Shown: positions 59,210-62,527 of the stretch, one piece after another
Position numbering within the stretch: the first letter of the stretch is position 1
Layout: the number at the start of each line of letters is the position of its first letter
NCBI GenBank assembly: GCA_964506075.1
Contig: CAZDKO010000005.1
Location: 1 to 62,527, forward strand
Direction of reading: 5' to 3'
Length of the DNA: 62,527 nt
From: CAZDKO01 sp964506075 [NCBI: uncultured bacterium]
GTDB taxonomy: Bacteria; CAZDME01; JAYEMH01
The notes under the pieces: model-generated
What the model was told of the DNA's origin: nothing
The model's input: only the letters and a program-made list of their open reading frames with translations
Database searches by the model: none
Translations under genes and position numbers: made by a program

Positions 59210-59709
59210 TTTTTCTTACTCGCTTTCGGTTCCCTGCCCCATAAACGACAATGAACGACTAAATTATCCCCAATCAGATATTCATCCTTTTCCTCATCAG
59301 CTCCAAACTCCCCGTATTTTAACGCCCCGTAAGGACAGGAAGTAACACACAGGGGTTTCCTGCCTCCATCACACCGGTCAAGACAATAGTCACATTGTGA
59401 AACCGCATAAGGAATAAACTCTGGCAGAATCGTCCCAAAAGGACAAGCAAAAGCGCAGGAATTACATTTAACGCAGCGCAAATTATATCTCTTTAAAATT
59501 TTATTTTCCTGTTTTTCCAATGCTTCCCGGGGACAAGCTTTGACACAACTTCCTTCTTTACATTGACGACAAATAGTGGCATAAGAAGCCAATTCCCTTA
59601 AAGAAGTAACGCCGTTATTGCCCGGGTGATAGAAATAGCTACATTCTATAACACATTTCGGACATTCGCTACAGATATCTAAATCTATATATAATCTTTT
59701 TTTAGACAT
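59206..59709 (-). CDS. Four-cluster ferredoxin-like electron carrier, CooF/HycB/HydN-like (167 aa)
   Basis: Four cysteine groups are visible: CSECPKCVIEC, CRQCKEGSCVKACP, CVKCNSCAFACP and CDYCLDRC with a distal CVTSCP. The last pair has the widened spacing of the CooF family. It likely feeds electrons from the diaphorase or a partner enzyme to the hydrogenase. Confidence 0.9.
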   Translation of the reverse strand: MSKKRLYIDLDICSECPKCVIECSYFYHPGNNGVTSLRELASYATICRQCKEGSCVKACPREALEKQENKILKRYNLRCVKCNSCAFACPFGTILPEFIPYAVSQCDYCLDRCDGGRKPLCVTSCPYGALKYGEFGADEEKDEYLIGDNLVVHCRLWGREPKASKKK

Positions 59710-59748
59710 GTGTTTTTAACCTGAAAAATAATCCTGCCCGGACTGGCT

Positions 59749-60567
59749 TCATTTCCAAACGTCGGGAATATCCTTTAATTGTTCCCAGGTAAATACCGGG
59801 CCATCTTTACAAACATAATACTTACCCAGCATACAATGGCCGCATTTTCCTACCCCACAGGACATATTTTTTTCCATGGAAAGATAAATATTTCCGGGAC
59901 TATATCCCATTTGAAGCACTTTTAAAGTGACAAAACGCATCATTATCGGCGGACCGCAAATCACAGCAACACTGTTTTTTAAATCAACTTTAACCTTGTC
60001 AAGCAGCACCGTGACCACGCCTTCTTCTTCCCGCCAAGAGGAATCTTTCCGGTCAACCGTAAGATGCATCTCTATTTTTTTCTTCCATTCGGGAAGTAAC
60101 TTTTTATAAAGAATATCTTCAGGCGTTCTGGCTCCATAACAAAGGATGACCCTTTTATACCGGTCCAGTTCGGCAAATAGAGTATAAAGAAGAGAACGTA
60201 AAGGTGCCAGTCCCACCCCTCCACCCACAATGAGAATTTCTTTACCATGAAAATCACCCAGAGGATATCCTTTTCCATAAGGACCTCTTAAACCAATTCG
60301 GTCGCCGGCTTTTAACTGATGGATAATATTGGTTACCCGCCCGGCATTCATTATCGTCACATCCATCTTTTTTTCTTCCAGTGGTGATGAAGAGGGGGTA
60401 AAGGGGGCTTCTCCAATCCCCGGGACGGTTAATTCTATAAACTGCCCGGTGCTGAAAGGAAGAGGTTGCTCCGGACGTAAAACCAGCGTTTTTATCGTCG
60501 GGGTCTCGACAATAACCTCTTCAATCCCTGCCGGAATAAGGTGATAAAGATTTTCTGTTTTATTCAT
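59749..60567 (-). CDS. FAD/NAD(P)-binding diaphorase subunit, sulfhydrogenase gamma/AsrB-like (272 aa)
   Basis: Ferredoxin-reductase fold: a flavin-binding barrel with RGPYGKGYP (residues 94-102), the NAD-binding GGGVGLAPLRSLL and CGPPIMM. A C-terminal [2Fe-2S] site (CGVGKCGHC, then C) ends it. It should exchange electrons between NAD(P)H and the adjacent Fe-S subunit. It overlaps that gene by 8 bp. Confidence 0.9.
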   Translation of the reverse strand: MNKTENLYHLIPAGIEEVIVETPTIKTLVLRPEQPLPFSTGQFIELTVPGIGEAPFTPSSSPLEEKKMDVTIMNAGRVTNIIHQLKAGDRIGLRGPYGKGYPLGDFHGKEILIVGGGVGLAPLRSLLYTLFAELDRYKRVILCYGARTPEDILYKKLLPEWKKKIEMHLTVDRKDSSWREEEGVVTVLLDKVKVDLKNSVAVICGPPIMMRFVTLKVLQMGYSPGNIYLSMEKNMSCGVGKCGHCMLGKYYVCKDGPVFTWEQLKDIPDVWK

Positions 60568-61630
60568 TTTTAGGTTCGCCTTTACACTCGTCTATCTTCT
60601 TGAAAACTTCCCGCATATCAATTCTTCCCATACAGGCATCAATACAACGCCCGCATCCGGTACAGGCAATTAAATTATAGCCGTCGGGAAAATAAGCGAA
60701 TTTATGGGCTAAACGGTGCCGGACTCTTTCCGACAATTTCTTGCGCGGATTTTCTCCGCCGGCTACCCGGGCAAAATTTAAAAACTGACAAGAGTCCCAA
60801 ATTTTCATTTTAAGAAACTCATCCACCTCTTTTTTCTTACCTTCATAAAGCAGGAAACAATAACAGGTCGGACAAATATTGGTACAGGCCCCGCACTCAA
60901 TACAATCCTGGGCTGTCTCTTTCCATTGAGGGGATTCATAGTTCTCTTTCATTATTTGAGTAAGAGGTTTTTTGAATCCGAATTTTTCGTTAACTTCTTC
61001 CAGTTTCTTGAGGCATTTGGTTCTATTTTCTTCCCGTAATTTTATCTCCTCCGCCTCTGCATACCGAAAAAATTCCTTACCCTGATTGACTAAACGCTCT
61101 CCTTTTTCTGAACCTATTTCAATAATAAAACCGTCTTTAGAGGGAGAAAGATTTAAATCAAAACCATCTTTAGGGTAAGGTCCACCCTCAACCAAGTGAC
61201 AGAAACAGGTCTCACAGACACTAAAACAATCAGCGCTGATTAAAATCGTGGACTCCCGTCTTTTTTTATACTCCGGATCCGCCAGATCACCCTGACCAAA
61301 AATAACATCCCAGACCTTAAGAGAAGCCAGGTCACAGGCTTTTACCCCCCATAGAATTTGTTTCGGAAGAGGTTTTTGGGGAACATCTGAAGTCTTGCCA
61401 AAATAACCGGCGGCTATCTCCTTGGGAGGAAAGAAAAATGTCTTTAAGGGTTCAAGCGGTCTTTTCTCCAGGTTATAATGATAAGAATCAAGCTCATTTT
61501 TTACTTCGCGCCAATGACATCTTTCCCCTTCCTCAACCGGAGCAAAAAACAAATCGACGTTTTGAGCGATGTTTCTCATAAAATCAGATAATTTATCTTG
61601 AGGAATGTATAACAATGTTTCTTTTTTCAT
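60560..61630 (-). CDS. Fe-S subunit, sulfhydrogenase beta/AsrA-like (356 aa)
   Basis: The C-terminal half has two [4Fe-4S] motifs (CIECGACTNICP and CTGCGRCIDAC). The N-terminal half has the KACDLASLKVWD and DCFSVCETCFCH segments of the family. Together with the gamma-type protein it forms the electron-entry pair known from soluble sulfhydrogenases and anaerobic sulfite reductase. The matching catalytic subunits of those enzymes are absent here. Confidence 0.9.
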   Translation of the reverse strand: MKKETLLYIPQDKLSDFMRNIAQNVDLFFAPVEEGERCHWREVKNELDSYHYNLEKRPLEPLKTFFFPPKEIAAGYFGKTSDVPQKPLPKQILWGVKACDLASLKVWDVIFGQGDLADPEYKKRRESTILISADCFSVCETCFCHLVEGGPYPKDGFDLNLSPSKDGFIIEIGSEKGERLVNQGKEFFRYAEAEEIKLREENRTKCLKKLEEVNEKFGFKKPLTQIMKENYESPQWKETAQDCIECGACTNICPTCYCFLLYEGKKKEVDEFLKMKIWDSCQFLNFARVAGGENPRKKLSERVRHRLAHKFAYFPDGYNLIACTGCGRCIDACMGRIDMREVFKKIDECKGEPKNE

Positions 61631-62263
61631 TTAGATTCCCGGTGAAGACAGAAAATATGTTAAGCCTTCAAGTTCTGTTGACAGATCAACGTTACGGCAC
61701 TTTGTCCCTTTTACCATAGATACTTTAAGCGGGGCAAAGTTAAGAATCGCTTTTATCCCTGATGAAGTCAGACAATTTATAACCTCTATAGCGCTTTCCT
61801 CCGGCACAGCGACAATACCAATGTCTATCTTTACTGTTTCCGCTATCTTTTTAAAATCCCTGAAATCTTTAATGGTAAGCGTTCCTTTTTGCCGTCCGAC
61901 TTTTCTCTTGTCAATATCGAATGCCGCTACAATTCTAAAACCTCTTTTAGCAAATCCTTTATAGGCCATTAAGGCTGACCCCAGGTTTCCGGTTCCGATT
62001 ACCGCTACCCGCCAGAGTCTGTTTAATCCCAGGATTTTCTTTAAATTTTCTTCTAGATTATCAACCGCATAACCCTGGCCACGAATGCCAAATTGTCCAA
62101 AATAAGCCAGGTCTTTACGCACCTGGTCGGAATTAAGACCCACCCTTTCCCCTAAAATAAGAGAAGAGGTATATCTTGTCCCTTCTTCTTTTATTTTTTC
62201 AATGATTCTAAGATAAGAGGAAAGTCGGGTGATGGTAGTCTCGGGAATTTTCACCTTATTCAT
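61631..62263 (-). CDS. rex: Redox-sensing transcriptional repressor Rex (210 aa)
   Basis: A winged helix with the RKDLAYFGQFG recognition segment (49-59) is followed by a Rossmann domain (GTGNLGSAL, 90-98) that binds NADH or NAD+. Rex leaves DNA when NADH rises. Its gene is first in the hydrogenase operon, and a perfect Rex site lies just before it, so it should control itself and the whole operon. Confidence 0.96.
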   Translation of the reverse strand: MNKVKIPETTITRLSSYLRIIEKIKEEGTRYTSSLILGERVGLNSDQVRKDLAYFGQFGIRGQGYAVDNLEENLKKILGLNRLWRVAVIGTGNLGSALMAYKGFAKRGFRIVAAFDIDKRKVGRQKGTLTIKDFRDFKKIAETVKIDIGIVAVPEESAIEVINCLTSSGIKAILNFAPLKVSMVKGTKCRNVDLSTELEGLTYFLSSPGI

Positions 62264-62272
62264 CTTATGGCT

Positions 62273-62290
62273 TTGTGAATTTTTTCACAA
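62273..62290. promoter_or_regulatory. Rex operator (18-bp perfect palindrome)
   Basis: TTGTGAATTTTTTCACAA matches the known Rex consensus (TTGTGAA, four A/T bases, TTCACAA) at every fixed position. It lies between the -10 box and the rex start codon, at about +2 to +19, where a bound repressor would block the polymerase. Confidence 0.92.
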
Positions 62291-62298
62291 GTGATATA

Positions 62299-62327
62299 AA
62301 TTTAACATACCATTCATTGTTTGTCAA
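62299..62327 (-). promoter_or_regulatory. Promoter of the rex-hydrogenase operon
   Basis: On the minus strand a perfect TTGACA (62327-62322), 17 bp and TAAATT (62304-62299), the latter preceded by TG one base away (extended -10). Predicted transcription start is near 62292, immediately ahead of the Rex operator. Confidence 0.7.
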
Positions 62328-62366
62328 GGGGATTTTAAACCTATTGGAAACTACCTAATAAATAAT

Positions 62367-62527
62367 CTATCGGTAACTCATAGAAAATAAACCTTCTATT
62401 ACCAGTTTGGCCGCGGTAATAGAGGTAATCTGGGCCGGGTCAAAAGGAGGGCTAACCTCTACTAAATCCATCCCGACAATGGAAAAATCTTTTAAAAAAT
62501 GGATAAAATCCCATATTTCAGCAAATT
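62367..62527 (-). CDS. speB: Ureohydrolase family protein, agmatinase-like (3' end only)
   Basis: The last 53 codons are present and the rest lies beyond the right edge. The segment VGMDLVEVSPPFDPAQIT is the C-terminal metal-binding and helix region typical of agmatinase/arginase/formimidoglutamase enzymes. Agmatinase (agmatine to putrescine and urea) is the commonest bacterial role. The stop lies 40 bp before the Rex promoter, on the same strand. Confidence 0.85.
   Translation of the reverse strand, partial: FAEIWDFIHFLKDFSIVGMDLVEVSPPFDPAQITSITAAKLVIEGLFSMSYR

Overview
The window reads as chromosome from an uncultured anaerobic bacterium, moderately low in GC, with bacterial sigma70-type promoters. 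It has tightly packed genes, a membrane-bound [NiFe] hydrogenase under a Rex redox switch and very heavy use of radical SAM and Fe-S enzymes. No rRNA or other marker fixes the phylum. A candidate-phylum lineage such as Omnitrophota or Desantisbacteria is a guess only.

Positions 73-38868 (all minus strand) hold one continuous run of 25 genes with no internal gap above 57 bp. Its first gene lies behind a perfect TTGACA-N17-TATAAT promoter. In transcription order it encodes a GT4 glycosyltransferase, a WecA/MraY-type polyprenyl-phosphate sugar-1-phosphate transferase, a UDP-galactopyranose-mutase-like flavoprotein, and a Wzm/Wzt-type ABC polysaccharide exporter. The exporter ATPase is giant (1663 aa) because six copies of a ~225-residue module follow the nucleotide-binding domain. 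Then come 17 radical SAM proteins carrying 19 radical SAM domains, two paralogous GT-C-like membrane proteins and one aldo/keto reductase with a ferredoxin tail. The exporter module also occurs at the N-terminus of two of the radical SAM proteins. My reading is that this is a biosynthesis, radical-modification and export system for a lipid-linked surface polymer, with the module as a shared substrate-recognition domain. No peptide precursor gene was seen.

Positions 39028-48886 are mostly housekeeping genes in mixed orientation: an inositol-monophosphatase-family enzyme, a small membrane protein, a DUF72 protein, NAD-dependent DNA ligase with phosphofructokinase, a sodium:neurotransmitter-symporter-family transporter with an overlooked 41-aa MetS-like small subunit, a GT-C/TPR protein, a GNAT acetyltransferase and a lipoprotein. 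Several near-consensus promoters with 17-bp spacers are visible. Two lie so close to the start codon that the messages should be leaderless or nearly so.

Positions 48896-62263 (minus strand) form a hydrogenase operon. It begins with rex, preceded by a promoter and a perfect 18-bp Rex operator. It continues with sulfhydrogenase beta/gamma-type diaphorase subunits, a CooF/HycB-type ferredoxin protein, NuoH/B/C/D-like hydrogenase core subunits, a NuoL-like subunit, a full set of Mrp antiporter subunits, an HycF-like ferredoxin, a maturation protease and HypA. It probably links NAD(P)H/ferredoxin oxidation, H2 production and Na+/H+ transport, switched by the NADH/NAD+ ratio. The right edge holds the 3' end of a ureohydrolase (agmatinase-type) gene.
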